The notes under the pieces: generated by a model
The model's input: the letters and a program-made list of their open reading frames with translations, nothing else
What the model was told of the DNA's origin: nothing
Databases searched by the model: none
Source: JBJXHG01 sp046160865
GTDB lineage: Bacteria; Planctomycetota; UBA1135; GCA-002686595
Length of the DNA: 64,000 nucleotides
Assembly (NCBI GenBank): GCA_046160865.1
Contig: JBJXHG010000191.1
Location: 1 to 64,000, forward strand
Reading direction: 5' to 3'
Program-made: the position numbers and the translations under genes
Part shown: piece by piece, positions 8,031 through 17,137 of the stretch
Numbering within the stretch: position 1 is the stretch's first letter
How the letters are laid out: every line of letters starts with the position of its first letter

Positions 8031-9689
8031 TCAATCCCCGCGTGCGCCCGCGCGCCAGCGCCACGACTTCGGCGGATGCTCGTCGAGCGCGTTGTCGAAG
8101 AAGCCGTCGAGCCGCGGATCGACGAGATTGCGCGTCACGTAGAAGTACACCGGAAGGATCGGCAGCTCTTCCAGCAAGCGCCTCTCGGCGTCGGCGAGCA
8201 GCTCGCGGCGCTCGGATCCTCGCGCGCGTGTGGCGCGCTCGATCAGCGCGTCGTAGCGCGCATCGGCGAAGCCGGTGCGGTTGTTCTCGCTCGTCGAGGT
8301 GAACACTTCGAGGAATCCGATCGGGTCCAAATGGTCGGCGACCCACGAGGAGCGCGAGACCTGGTAGCCGAGCGTGCGCTGCGTATCGAGCGCGACCTTC
8401 CACTCTTGGTTGAGCAGGCGCGTCGCGATGCCGAGGTGCTTGCGCCAGCCGTCGGCGACGATCTCGGCGACGTCCTTGTGGCTACCTTGGTTGTTGTAGT
8501 GGATCTCGACCGTGGGCAGTGCGCGGCCGCCGGTGCCGTAGCCCGCATCGACGAGCAGCGCGCGCGCCTCGGCGACGTCGATCGCGAAGCCGTCCGCGTC
8601 GCGCGCGTGTGCCAGCTCGACGCCGTCGTGATCGCGCGCACCGGGCGGCACGAGTCCGAAAGCCGGACGCTCGCCCGCACGCATCACTTGCTCGGTGATC
8701 GCGCTCCGGTCGATCGTGAGCGCGAGCGCGCGTCGCACGCGGCGATCGTCGAGCGGCGGACGCGTCACGTTGATGCGGTAGAAATAGGTGGCGAGGAACG
8801 GGCGCGCGCGAAAATCGTCGCGCCCGGCGAGCTCCGGGATCACAGCCGGCGGCGGGTTGTCGATCCAGCCGACCTCGCCGGTCAAGTAGAGGTTGAGCGC
8901 GGTGACCGGGTGCTCGACGGCGAGGCAGTCGACCGTCGCGAACCCGACGTGGCGCGCGTCCCAGTACGTCGCGCTGCGCGCGAAGCGCAAGCGATCGTTC
9001 ACGCGCCGCAGCGCGAGCGTGTACGGGCCGTTCGTGACCAGGTTCTCGGGATGCGTCCAGTGGCGCACGCCGCGCGCGGTCGACGCTTCGATGCTCCGCA
9101 CGTGCACCGGTAGGCACGGCGGTGACGCGAGCAAGTCGAGGAAGTAGGGCAGCGGTCGCTCGAGCTCGATCGCGAGCGTGCGCGCGTCGATGGCGCGGAT
9201 CGCGACGTCGTCGAACGAGCGCACGGACTCGCCGTGCTCGTCCACGCGGTTCGACCACTCGCGCGCGCCGACCACGGGCCACAAGAGCGCGCCGTAGGGT
9301 GCGGCGGTGCGCGGGTCGAGCAAGCGGCGGAAGCTCGCGCGAAAGTCTTCGGCCGTGACCACGTCGCCATTCGACCAGCGCGCGTCGGCGCGCAGGTGGA
9401 ACGTGTAGAGCGTCCCGTCGGGCGACACGTCCCAGCGCTCGGCGACGCCCGGCGCGGGTTCGAGCGTACGCGGGTCCTTCACGCACAGCCCCTCGAACAA
9501 GAAACGCAGCACGCGCCCCTCCGGCACGCCGCTCGCGGCCGCGGGATCGAGCGAGCTGGGCTCGGCCGAGTTCACGAAGGCAAAGTCGGCGACCGGCAAG
9601 CGCGCGGCGAGCGTGATGCGGGCCGCGCCGAGCGCGAGCGCGAGCACTCCGAAGGCGACGAGGAGCGCGCGTGAGCCGGGCAGACGCAT
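8031..9689 (-). CDS. oppA: Oligopeptide ABC transporter substrate-binding protein (OppA-type)
   Basis: A 552-residue family-5 solute-binding protein (SBP_bac_5). A signal peptide or anchor (residues ~5-30) is followed by FAFVNSAEPSSLDPAAASG, RFLFEGLCVKDPRTLEPAPGVAERW and the canonical YTFHLRADARWSNGDVVTAEDFRASFRRLLDP. It binds peptides outside the cytoplasmic membrane and delivers them to OppBC. It is the first gene of the minus-strand operon, 20 bases downstream of an R2 partial repeat whose end contains a possible -10 hexamer. No lipobox Cys is seen, so membrane retention would be by an uncleaved anchor. Confidence 0.9.
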   Translation of the reverse strand: MRLPGSRALLVAFGVLALALGAARITLAARLPVADFAFVNSAEPSSLDPAAASGVPEGRVLRFLFEGLCVKDPRTLEPAPGVAERWDVSPDGTLYTFHLRADARWSNGDVVTAEDFRASFRRLLDPRTAAPYGALLWPVVGAREWSNRVDEHGESVRSFDDVAIRAIDARTLAIELERPLPYFLDLLASPPCLPVHVRSIEASTARGVRHWTHPENLVTNGPYTLALRRVNDRLRFARSATYWDARHVGFATVDCLAVEHPVTALNLYLTGEVGWIDNPPPAVIPELAGRDDFRARPFLATYFYRINVTRPPLDDRRVRRALALTIDRSAITEQVMRAGERPAFGLVPPGARDHDGVELAHARDADGFAIDVAEARALLVDAGYGTGGRALPTVEIHYNNQGSHKDVAEIVADGWRKHLGIATRLLNQEWKVALDTQRTLGYQVSRSSWVADHLDPIGFLEVFTSTSENNRTGFADARYDALIERATRARGSERRELLADAERRLLEELPILPVYFYVTRNLVDPRLDGFFDNALDEHPPKSWRWRAGARGD

Positions 9690-9695
9690 GCGGGC

Positions 9696-9701
9696 AGACT
9701 A
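9696..9701 (-). promoter_or_regulatory. Possible -10 hexamer of the oppABCDF operon
   Basis: On the minus strand TAGTCT follows GGTGAGAAATGCGGGC, the same context (GGTGAGAAAAGCGGGC then TACACT) as upstream of the gene at 39087. The hexamer is only ~7 bases from the oppA ATG, so transcription would be nearly leaderless or translation would begin further in. Inference from similarity only. Confidence 0.3.
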
Positions 9702-9708
9702 GCCCGCA

Positions 9709-9750
9709 TTTCTCACCACGTCGCGGCTGCGATGGCGCAACCGCCGACGT
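9709..9750. repeat. R2 repeat, partial copy
   Basis: TTTCTCACCACG followed by a diverged continuation resembles the left arm of the complete R2 copy at 3934-4094. The second half of the palindrome is missing. It sits 20 bases 5' of the oppA start. Confidence 0.5.
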
Positions 9751-10456
9751 TTGCGGCGCCGAGCCCCGTCGGCCACCTGTTGAGGTCTCCTGCGCTGGGA
9801 TCTGTCCCACTTCGTTGTGCAGGACGTGCGCCGGGATCGTTGCCGCGGCGGAACCTGCGCGCGCGCGGATCCGATCGCGTCCAACGTGCATGCGGACGCC
9901 GGATGCTCCGATCGCGCAGGCACTATGAACGGCGACAGACTCTCGGGATCGTGCGCGGACTGCGCTCGCAGGTCCGGTCCGGAGCTTCAGGTCCATGCGG
10001 CGCGGAGTTCCGCTCGTCGCAACGCGCGCGAACCCAATTCAGCGAGCACGTCGAGCGACGTTTCGCAACCGCGCACGGACGACATCGGCGTCGACATCAG
10101 CAATTCCCGCACACGCGCAGCACACTTTGCTCGCGCTCGGGAATTGCGTTGCGCGAATCAGCAAGATTCGCGATCTCCGTGTCAGCCAGATTGCGCAGTT
10201 GAATTGTGAAGTTGTCGGAGAATTTCCCGGACTCGAATCATCGCGTCGATCTCGAGTGTGGGACGCCTTTCGAACTTCGCCGACAAAAGCATCCCGATCG
10301 CGTGCATCCTCGTGATAATGCGCGTGTCCCGAAACTCGCATGTCGCGCGCGAAGGCTTCGACCCGACGCACGCCAAGACTCCCGGGACTCTGCGCTGCGA
10401 ATCAATTTCGTCCGCGCGGATTCTTTGTTCCCCAACCTCATCATCAGGAGAACGAA

Positions 10457-12190
10457 ATGCTTCGTTTCTCGATTTGCGCTTTTGGCATCGCGCTCGTCAG
10501 CACATCTGCCTTCGCTCAGCGTCAGGACTTGAGTCACCGCCTTCGTCTGAAGGGACAAGTCAAGAACGCCGGCATCTATCACGTCGGCACCGGCACCTGG
10601 ACGCGCGCCGGCGCGCTGAAGGAACAGCTCGGCCCGAACTTCTTCACGCTCTACAACAACACGTGCTCGTCGCCGTTCTTCGGTTCGATCTACCCGAACG
10701 AGACGTGGACGGATGAAGGCCGTCTGCCGGGCGTGAACTCGCCCGACAGGCTGTACAACCAAGACCAGGCGTCCGTCGCCGCGTTCGTCGGTGCCGTCAA
10801 CGAATGCCCCGAAGGTCCGTCATCCGCTCCGGGTTCCGCCAAGGGTACGGCGGCCCTCAACGGTAGCTACACCGTCGACGCTTTCACGCTCGGCTACTGC
10901 TCGGACCTTCCGGGTCCGCTCAGCGTTCCGGCTGGTACGGGCGCGAACCTGACGGTCGACTTCCGTCCGTCGACGCCGCTCGATGTCGTCCGTTGCGCGG
11001 ACGGTCCGCTGGTCGCTCCGGCGCCGAATGCGAGCTTCTCGCTCGTCAGCTTCCCGGGCGCGGGCGCGGGCCCGTTTGGCTGCTGGCTGGTTGCCCTCGA
11101 CCTCACCGGCGTCACCGCGAGCTTCACGATGCGCGCGGACGGCACGGGCGACTACAACGGAGGAAATAAGAAGACCACGTCGGAGCTCGAGCGCTGCTTC
11201 AGCTGGTCGTTCAGCTTCCCGGGTATCGCGTCGCCGACGACGACGGCTGCGTCGGGCATGATCCTGGCGGGCGTGCCGGCGGACGCCGCGCACCTCGGCT
11301 GGCTCACCGCGACGACGACCGGTGGAGGTCTGACGGCGGCCTGCAGCGGCTACGACGGCACCGTGTGGGATCACCAAGAAGTCAATGCGGCACCGGTGTG
11401 GTTCAACCAAGACACGCGCCTGGTCACGAATGCCAACGTTGCGAGCGGAACGCTCCTCCTCACCGGGCTCGGCGGCGAGCCGGGCACCGGCATGTCGACC
11501 CAAGACTCCGTTCGCGTCGACCTCAACCCCGCGACGTCGGTGAACGGTTGCTACTTCTTCGGTGGCCCGGGCGGCACGAATCCGTTCTCGAGCTTCCACC
11601 TGAAGCTGCACACGTTGGCCACCGTCACGCTTCCGCAGCCGGCTTCCGACAACCATTCGGGATTCTGCTACGGCGATGGCTGCGCGTTCACGTGCCCGTG
11701 CGTCGCGCCGAACGTTGTGCCGGATCCGCAAGGGTCGCACAACTCCGGTTGCGCGAACACGTTCTTCTTGAACGTCGCAGGCGGAAACAGCGGCGCGGTC
11801 CTGAAGGCGACCGGAAAGACGCGGACGCGTTTTGGCGGCGGCGGCTTGGACTCGCTGACTTTCACCTGCACCAATGGAGCGTTCGGTTTCGGGTTCCTGG
11901 TGAAGGGTAACGCGGGGACGGTGAACGGCGTCTTCCCGGCGACGTCCGACGGCGTGCGTTGCGCGTCGGGAGCGCTAGTCCGTTTCGGCGGCCACAACTT
12001 CGGTTCGAACGGTGCGCTAGCGCAGCAGTGGACGTATCCGAACACGGCGCAGACGACGCAGGTATCGGTCGCGACCGCGCAAGCCGCTGGCGCACGCGCT
12101 TGGTATCAGCTCTTCTACCGCAACCCGCTCGCGGGTCACTGCAACCCGCAGACGACGAACTTCTCGAACGGCCTCGTCGTTCAGTGGTAG
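10457..12190 (+). CDS. Secreted protein with C-terminal Cys-rich GDG/CPC module
   Basis: A 577-residue exported protein. The ATG at 10457 has AGGAG six bases upstream and opens a clean signal peptide (MLRFSICAFGIALVSTSAFA, residues 1-20). The central part is a Thr/Gly/Pro-rich beta-type region with scattered Cys pairs. At about residue 395 the sequence HSGFCYGDGCAFTCPC followed by a GCANTF motif starts a ~180-residue module. It ends with a YRNPLAGHCNPQTTNFSNGLVVQW tail. Similar end modules recur in secreted proteins of deep planctomycetes, from memory. A surface or extracellular role is inferred. It is a single-gene unit closed by a strong terminator. Function unknown. Confidence 0.8.
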   Translation: MLRFSICAFGIALVSTSAFAQRQDLSHRLRLKGQVKNAGIYHVGTGTWTRAGALKEQLGPNFFTLYNNTCSSPFFGSIYPNETWTDEGRLPGVNSPDRLYNQDQASVAAFVGAVNECPEGPSSAPGSAKGTAALNGSYTVDAFTLGYCSDLPGPLSVPAGTGANLTVDFRPSTPLDVVRCADGPLVAPAPNASFSLVSFPGAGAGPFGCWLVALDLTGVTASFTMRADGTGDYNGGNKKTTSELERCFSWSFSFPGIASPTTTAASGMILAGVPADAAHLGWLTATTTGGGLTAACSGYDGTVWDHQEVNAAPVWFNQDTRLVTNANVASGTLLLTGLGGEPGTGMSTQDSVRVDLNPATSVNGCYFFGGPGGTNPFSSFHLKLHTLATVTLPQPASDNHSGFCYGDGCAFTCPCVAPNVVPDPQGSHNSGCANTFFLNVAGGNSGAVLKATGKTRTRFGGGGLDSLTFTCTNGAFGFGFLVKGNAGTVNGVFPATSDGVRCASGALVRFGGHNFGSNGALAQQWTYPNTAQTTQVSVATAQAAGARAWYQLFYRNPLAGHCNPQTTNFSNGLVVQW

Positions 12191-12220
12191 TTCGCTAGGG
12201 TCTACAGCAAGCAAGCGTTC

Positions 12221-12252
12221 GCGCAGCCGGCGTCGTCACACGCCGGCTGCGC
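12221..12252 (+). terminator. Strong rho-independent terminator after the secreted-protein gene
   Basis: A perfect 12-bp stem (12221-12232 with 12241-12252), an 8-base loop and a following CTGTTTTCC tract lie 30 bases after the stop codon at 12190. Confidence 0.85.
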
Positions 12253-12406
12253 CTGTTTTCCGGCTCGCGCGATCGGGTGACCGCGTGGCTTGACCCCGCG
12301 GGGGCTCGGAAATAGGGTCTGGACGCTCGAGATCGCCGCTCGCTCGACGGTTGCAAACGCATCACCGCCGGATAGGAGCTGCCTCCCGGGCGAGCCCGAG
12401 CACGCG

Positions 12407-14401
12407 ATGAAACCCTTCGGCGCAGTGATCCTGGCGGCCATGCTCGGGGGCGTCGCCGTCACGATCGTCTACGAGCCCCGGTCCGCGGCGCAGGCGGTTG
12501 CGCCGGCACCGGAGGGGACACGCGCGCGCAACGCGAACGTGTTCGCGCCGGGACGCGCGCCCGTCGACGCATTCCATCCGGCGAGTCTCGCGCAGGCGGA
12601 TGGCAGGACTGCGCCCGCTCCGAAGCCCGCGTACGGTGGGCGCGTGATCGTGCACACGGAGGTCATGCCGAAGGGCCTGAACTACGCGATCGAGAACACG
12701 GCCTACGCGCGGCGCATCCTGTACGAGGTGCACGAGTCGCTGCTCCAGCAAGACTGGGAGTGGCACGACTGGAAGCCGAATCTCGCCGCGCGCTTCGCGG
12801 TCGAAGATCGCCTCGTGCGAACGGACGGCGGCGTCGAGCTCGGCGCCGTGCACGACGAGGGCGCCGCGTATCGTGTCGCGCGCTCGACGGCCTCCGGCGC
12901 CGCGGTCGAGACCGTGGTCAAGAAGTCGGAGTGCAAGAGCGTCGACCGCGGCGTGGTCTACACATTCTTCCTGCGCGACGACGTGAAATGGCACGACGGA
13001 CATCCGTTCGACGCGCACGATGTCGTGTTCAGCGCGTCGCTGTACGCGAACCCCGGACTCGCGACGGGCGAGAAGCGCTACCAGTTCGAGAAGATCGTGC
13101 GCGTCGACCAGATCGACGCACGGACGGTGCGCTTCGAGTACGCGCAGCCGTACGCGGTCGCGCTGCAGACGCTCGGGGACAACCTGACCATCTTGCCGTC
13201 GCACTTGTACGACCTCGCCGATCCCGACAACGCCGAGCACCAGAAACGCCGGTCCGCGGATGCTTCGTGGAAGCCTTCGGCCGCCGAGCAAGCGGAGTAC
13301 GTCACGAAGAATCCGCACAACCGCGACTGGGTCGGCCTCGGTCCCTATCGCGTTGCGAAGTGGGATTCGGAGATGCTCGAGGCGACGCGCTTCGACGACT
13401 ACTTCGACGAGACGCGCGCCGGCTACTTCGACACCATCCGTTGGCGCCACATCAAGGACGACGCCGTGTCGTTCCAAGCGTTGCTGGCGGGCGAGCTCGA
13501 CTTCTTCACACGGCTCTCGTCGGACGACTACTTCGGTCCGGCGACGGAGAAGCAGCAATTCACCGACTCGTTCTACAAAGGCTACTTCTACAGCACGTCG
13601 TTCTGGTACGTCGGCTGGAACTTGCGGCGCCCGCAGCTCGCCGACACCGCCGTGCGACAAGCGCTCGCGCGCCTGTTCGACTTCGAGGAGTTCAAGACCG
13701 GCTTCTACAAGGGGCTCGCCGTCCAAGTCACGGGATCGCTCAGCATCTACTCGACGGGCTACGACCATGCGCTCCCCGTGATTCCGCACGAGCCCGAGCG
13801 CGCGCTCGAGCTCTTGTCCGCCGCGGGTTGGGAGGACCGTGATGGCGACGGCGTGCGCGACAAAGATGGCGTGCCGCTCGAGATCGAGATCCTGCTCCAA
13901 GCGGGCAGTCCCGTGGGCCGTCAGTTCGCGTTGAAGTACCAAGAGGCGCTCGCACGCGCCGGCATTCGGCTGAAGCTCACCGAGCTCGACTTCGGCACGA
14001 TCCTCGAGCGTCGCAACAAGCGCGAGTTCGACGCGCTCGCGCTCGGCTGGGCCCCGCCGCTCGAGAGCGATCCCGAGCAGCTCTGGCACTCGAAGCAAGC
14101 CGAGCGCACGGACACGAGCAACTTCATCGGCTTCGCCGATGGCGAGTGCGATGCGCTGATCGAAGCGAGCCAGATCGAAACGAATCCCGAGCGCCGCGCG
14201 CTGCTGCTCAAGAAGCTGCAAGCACGCATCTACACGCTGCAGCCGTACCTGTTCGCGTACAACCCGCCGCGCAAGTTCGCGCTGAACAAGTCGATCCGCG
14301 GCTTCCAAGCCGTGCACATCGACCCGAACTACGTGATCCGGCGCTGGTACTACCCCGAAGGCACGCCCGGAACGCGGCCGACGCGTCTCGCCGGGCGCTG
14401 A
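12407..14401 (+). CDS. Oligopeptide ABC transporter substrate-binding protein (second system)
   Basis: A 664-residue family-5 solute-binding protein, longer than usual (~500-550) because of an N-terminal ~75-residue low-complexity spacer after the signal sequence and an extra ~60-residue insert. Family features are YTFFLRDDVKWHDGHPFDAHDVVFSASLY, GLGPYRVAKWDSEMLEATRFDDYF, FFTRLSSDDYFGP and FYKGLAVQVTGSLSIYSTGYD. DRDGDGVRDKDGVPLEIEI resembles a calcium-type loop seen in planctomycete relatives. The ATG at 12407 is chosen because MKPFGAVILAAMLGGVAV is a plausible signal peptide. It is the first gene of the plus-strand opp operon. Confidence 0.88.
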   Translation: MKPFGAVILAAMLGGVAVTIVYEPRSAAQAVAPAPEGTRARNANVFAPGRAPVDAFHPASLAQADGRTAPAPKPAYGGRVIVHTEVMPKGLNYAIENTAYARRILYEVHESLLQQDWEWHDWKPNLAARFAVEDRLVRTDGGVELGAVHDEGAAYRVARSTASGAAVETVVKKSECKSVDRGVVYTFFLRDDVKWHDGHPFDAHDVVFSASLYANPGLATGEKRYQFEKIVRVDQIDARTVRFEYAQPYAVALQTLGDNLTILPSHLYDLADPDNAEHQKRRSADASWKPSAAEQAEYVTKNPHNRDWVGLGPYRVAKWDSEMLEATRFDDYFDETRAGYFDTIRWRHIKDDAVSFQALLAGELDFFTRLSSDDYFGPATEKQQFTDSFYKGYFYSTSFWYVGWNLRRPQLADTAVRQALARLFDFEEFKTGFYKGLAVQVTGSLSIYSTGYDHALPVIPHEPERALELLSAAGWEDRDGDGVRDKDGVPLEIEILLQAGSPVGRQFALKYQEALARAGIRLKLTELDFGTILERRNKREFDALALGWAPPLESDPEQLWHSKQAERTDTSNFIGFADGECDALIEASQIETNPERRALLLKKLQARIYTLQPYLFAYNPPRKFALNKSIRGFQAVHIDPNYVIRRWYYPEGTPGTRPTRLAGR

Positions 14402-14421
14402 CGGCGCGCGACGCCGGTCTC

Positions 14422-15474
14422 GTGCTGAGCTACGGACTGCGACGTCTCGCGTGGATGATCCCGACGCTCTTCGGGATCACGCTCGTCGTCTTCCTCGCCG
14501 TGCACGCGGCACCCGGTGATCCAGCACTGCTCCGCTTCGGCGGCGGCGACGCGGTCGCGAGCGACGGTGTGGCGGAAGCACGCGCGCGCTTCCGCGCCGA
14601 GCACTTGCTCGACCAGCCGTTGTGGAAGCAGTACCTGCATTTCATCGGGCCGCTCGACTGGACCGCGCGCGGCTGCACGTTCGTTGGCGGCGACGGAACC
14701 GACCCGTGGCACGGCCTGCTCGTGCTCGACTTCGGCGGCGAGCTCCTGCATCCGGAAGTCGAGGTGCTGCCCGAGATCGGTCGGCGCTTGCGCGTCACGG
14801 TTCCGCTCGCGCTCGCGGCCGCGTTGCTTTCGTACTCCGTCGCGCTCGTGCTCGGCGTGCTCGTCGCCGTGCGTCGCGACAGTCCGTTCGATCGGCTGAC
14901 GACGGCGGCGCTGTTCCTTTTGCACTCGACGCCCACGTTCTGGCTCGGGCTCTTGCTCGCGCTTCTCTTCGGAGCGAGCGGGCTCGACCTGCTCCCGGTG
15001 CTCGGTTTGCACGACAAGGACGCCGATCAGCTCGGCCTGGCCGCGTTCGTGTGGGACGGCGTGCTGCACTCCGTGCTGCCGGTGCTCACGCTCGCGCTCG
15101 GCGGGCTCGCGTATCTCACGCGGCAGATGCGCGCCGGCATGATCGACGTGCTCGCGCAGGACTACGTGCGCGCCGCGCGCGCGAAAGGACTGCCCGAGCG
15201 CACGGTCGTCTGGAAGCACGCCGCGCGCAATGCGGCCATTCCGCTCGCGACGCTTTCCGCTTCGATCTTGCCGGCGCTCGTCGGCGGATCGGTCATCGTC
15301 GAGACGCTCTTCGCGCTGCCGGGCATGGGCTCGTACGCCTTCGAGGGTTTCCTCGCGCGTGATTACAACGTGATCCTCGCCACGACGACGCTCTCCGCGG
15401 CGTGCACGCTCGTCGGGATGCTCGCCGCCGACCTATTGTGCGCGCTGCTCGACCCGCGCCTGCGCCATGGCTGA
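14422..15474 (+). CDS. Oligopeptide ABC transporter permease OppB-type (second system)
   Basis: A 350-residue permease opening SYGLRRLAWMIPTLFGITLVVF, the classic OppB/DppB N-terminus, with HAAPGDPALLRF after it. A periplasmic insert WKQYLHFIGPLDWTARG with GGDGTDPWHG mirrors the first OppB of the window. The EAA loop is VLAQDYVRAARAKGLPERTVVWKHAARNA. GTG at 14422 is the most likely start, 20 bases after the previous stop. The 3' end overlaps the next gene by 8 bases. Confidence 0.88.
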   Translation: MLSYGLRRLAWMIPTLFGITLVVFLAVHAAPGDPALLRFGGGDAVASDGVAEARARFRAEHLLDQPLWKQYLHFIGPLDWTARGCTFVGGDGTDPWHGLLVLDFGGELLHPEVEVLPEIGRRLRVTVPLALAAALLSYSVALVLGVLVAVRRDSPFDRLTTAALFLLHSTPTFWLGLLLALLFGASGLDLLPVLGLHDKDADQLGLAAFVWDGVLHSVLPVLTLALGGLAYLTRQMRAGMIDVLAQDYVRAARAKGLPERTVVWKHAARNAAIPLATLSASILPALVGGSVIVETLFALPGMGSYAFEGFLARDYNVILATTTLSAACTLVGMLAADLLCALLDPRLRHG

Positions 15475-17137
15475 CGAAGCGCGCAGCGGATCACGGCGCG
15501 ACTCGCGCGCGATCGTGGCGTGGATCCTGCTCGCGCTCTTGCACGCGAGCGCGATCTACGCGCCGCTCATCGCGAACGATCGCCCGCTGTTTCTGCACGC
15601 GATCGATCACTCCGCCGTGCGCGCCGCCGCTGGCGGTCTCGTGCCCGCGGCCGTCGCGCTGCAACGATTGCACGCGCAGAGCGACGAAGAGTACGAGCGT
15701 GGGCGCGTGGCAGGCTCGACGCTGACGCGCGCGCGCGCCGTCGCGCTCGAGCTCGACGCGCTCGAGCGCCGGCTCGGAACGCTCGCTACGTACAGCGCGA
15801 GCGAGGACGAGGGTCCGCTCGGCGCGCTCGAGACTTCGATCGCGCGTGTGCGTGCGCGAGAACCGGGACTCGACGCGCTGCCCGCGCTGCGCGAGGCGTG
15901 CGGGCGCGCGCGCGACAGCGTGCGGCATGCACGCCTCGTCGCGGTGACGAGCTTTCCGCTCCTCGCGGCTCTGTCGCACGTCGACGTGTTCTGCATGGTG
16001 CTCTGGCCGCTCTTGGTGCTCTTGCCGCTCGTGCGTGCGCCGCGGCGGCTCCGCTGGGCGTTGCAAGCGTGCGCGCTCGCGTTCACGGTGTCGCTGCTCG
16101 CGCCCGTGCCGTCGTTCGTGCCCGCGGCGGACTTCAAGCGCCGGCTCGCGTCGGGTGATCTCGAAGCGTCGCGCGTGCTGTTTCCGCCGGTCGCGATGGG
16201 CTTCGGCGAGACGAACCTCAGCGAGGTGCTGCGTCCACCGACGTGGACGCAGGCCGCCGACATCGACGACGACGGGCGGTACGTGAATCGCACGCCGGCG
16301 TCGGCCGCGGACGGTGCGCTCGCCACGGACAGCGCGTTCTCTCCGCCTCCGACGCGCGTCGACGTGCGCTTCGCCGAGCCGCCGCGGAACGCCGCAGCGC
16401 GCCATGTGCTCGGCACGGATGCGGTGGGGCGCGACCTGTTCGCGCGGACCTTGTGGGGCGGGCGCATCAGTCTCGCCGTCGGCTTGTTCGCGGCGCTCGG
16501 ACTCACGTGCGTCGGCACGGTGCTCGGCGCACTCGCGGGCTACTTCGCCGGCCGCACGGATCTCCTGATCTCGCGCGCGCTCGAGATCGTGCTCGCGTTC
16601 CCGGCGCTGTTCTTGATCTTGCTCGTGCTGTCGCTCGCCGATCCAGACGCGCTGCCGCCCGTGCTCGCGATCGCGCTCGTCATCGCCGCGGTCGGCTGGA
16701 CGGGCGTCGCGCGGCTCGTGCGAGCCGAGGTGTTGCGCTTGCGCGAGCGCGAGTTCGTGCTCGCCGCGCGCTCGCTCGGCTTCTCGCACGCGCGCGTCGT
16801 CTTGCGGCACGTCCTGCCGAACGCGCTCGGCCCGATCGTCGTCGCGTTCGTGTTCGCGGTCGCCGGCGGGATCCTGACCGAATCGACGCTCGCGTTCCTC
16901 GGCTTCGGCGCGCGTCACCCGTATCCGTCGTGGGGTGCGCTGATCAACGAGTCGCGCGCGCCCGAACACTGGTGGATCCAAGTGTTCCCGGGTGCGTTCA
17001 TCTTCGCGACGGTCGTCGCGTACAACCTCGCGGGTGAGTCGTTGCAGCGACGGTTCGCAGCGCGCACGTCGCCGCACTCGATCGTGACCGACGCGCCCGA
17101 CGGGACCGATGCGATCGCGCCAGGAGCGCGTCGGTGA
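15467..17137 (+). CDS. OppC-type permease with a large extra N-terminal region (second system)
   Basis: A 556-residue protein, about 200 residues longer than typical OppC. The permease domain begins near residue 315 with LGTDAVGRDLFARTLWGGRISL and has EAA loop EREFVLAARSLGFSHARVVLRHVLPN, then STLAFLGFGARHPYPSWG. Before it are a first helix (~15-35), a charged, probably coiled-coil extracytoplasmic stretch (~60-155), two further hydrophobic helices (~160-185 and ~195-218) and a ~90-residue loop. The extra helices suggest an added sensing or accessory domain within the permease. The ATG at 15467 overlaps the oppB stop. Confidence 0.87.
   Translation: MADEARSGSRRDSRAIVAWILLALLHASAIYAPLIANDRPLFLHAIDHSAVRAAAGGLVPAAVALQRLHAQSDEEYERGRVAGSTLTRARAVALELDALERRLGTLATYSASEDEGPLGALETSIARVRAREPGLDALPALREACGRARDSVRHARLVAVTSFPLLAALSHVDVFCMVLWPLLVLLPLVRAPRRLRWALQACALAFTVSLLAPVPSFVPAADFKRRLASGDLEASRVLFPPVAMGFGETNLSEVLRPPTWTQAADIDDDGRYVNRTPASAADGALATDSAFSPPPTRVDVRFAEPPRNAAARHVLGTDAVGRDLFARTLWGGRISLAVGLFAALGLTCVGTVLGALAGYFAGRTDLLISRALEIVLAFPALFLILLVLSLADPDALPPVLAIALVIAAVGWTGVARLVRAEVLRLREREFVLAARSLGFSHARVVLRHVLPNALGPIVVAFVFAVAGGILTESTLAFLGFGARHPYPSWGALINESRAPEHWWIQVFPGAFIFATVVAYNLAGESLQRRFAARTSPHSIVTDAPDGTDAIAPGARR

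Larger units (their letters stand above)
9690..10456. other. Gene-free 767-bp divergent intergenic region with hairpins
   Basis: This region separates the first opp operon (minus) from a secreted-protein gene (plus). It begins with a half copy of R2 (TTTCTCACCACG at 9709-9720). Near its right side it is less GC-rich than its surroundings and holds two perfect hairpins: a 10-bp stem with arms 10100-10109 and 10138-10147, and an 8-bp stem with arms 10152-10159 and 10165-10172 and a 5-base loop. No ORF here has credible protein features. It could hold the promoter and a structured leader for the secreted protein. Confidence 0.55.

Noticed and set aside
9732..10202. Plus-strand frame in the opp/secreted-protein intergenic region
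   Set aside because: Arg/Cys-rich translation over hairpins and a repeat fragment, with no family resemblance.
12362..14317. Long minus-strand frame (651 codons)
   Set aside because: Antisense shadow of the second OppA; no recognisable features.
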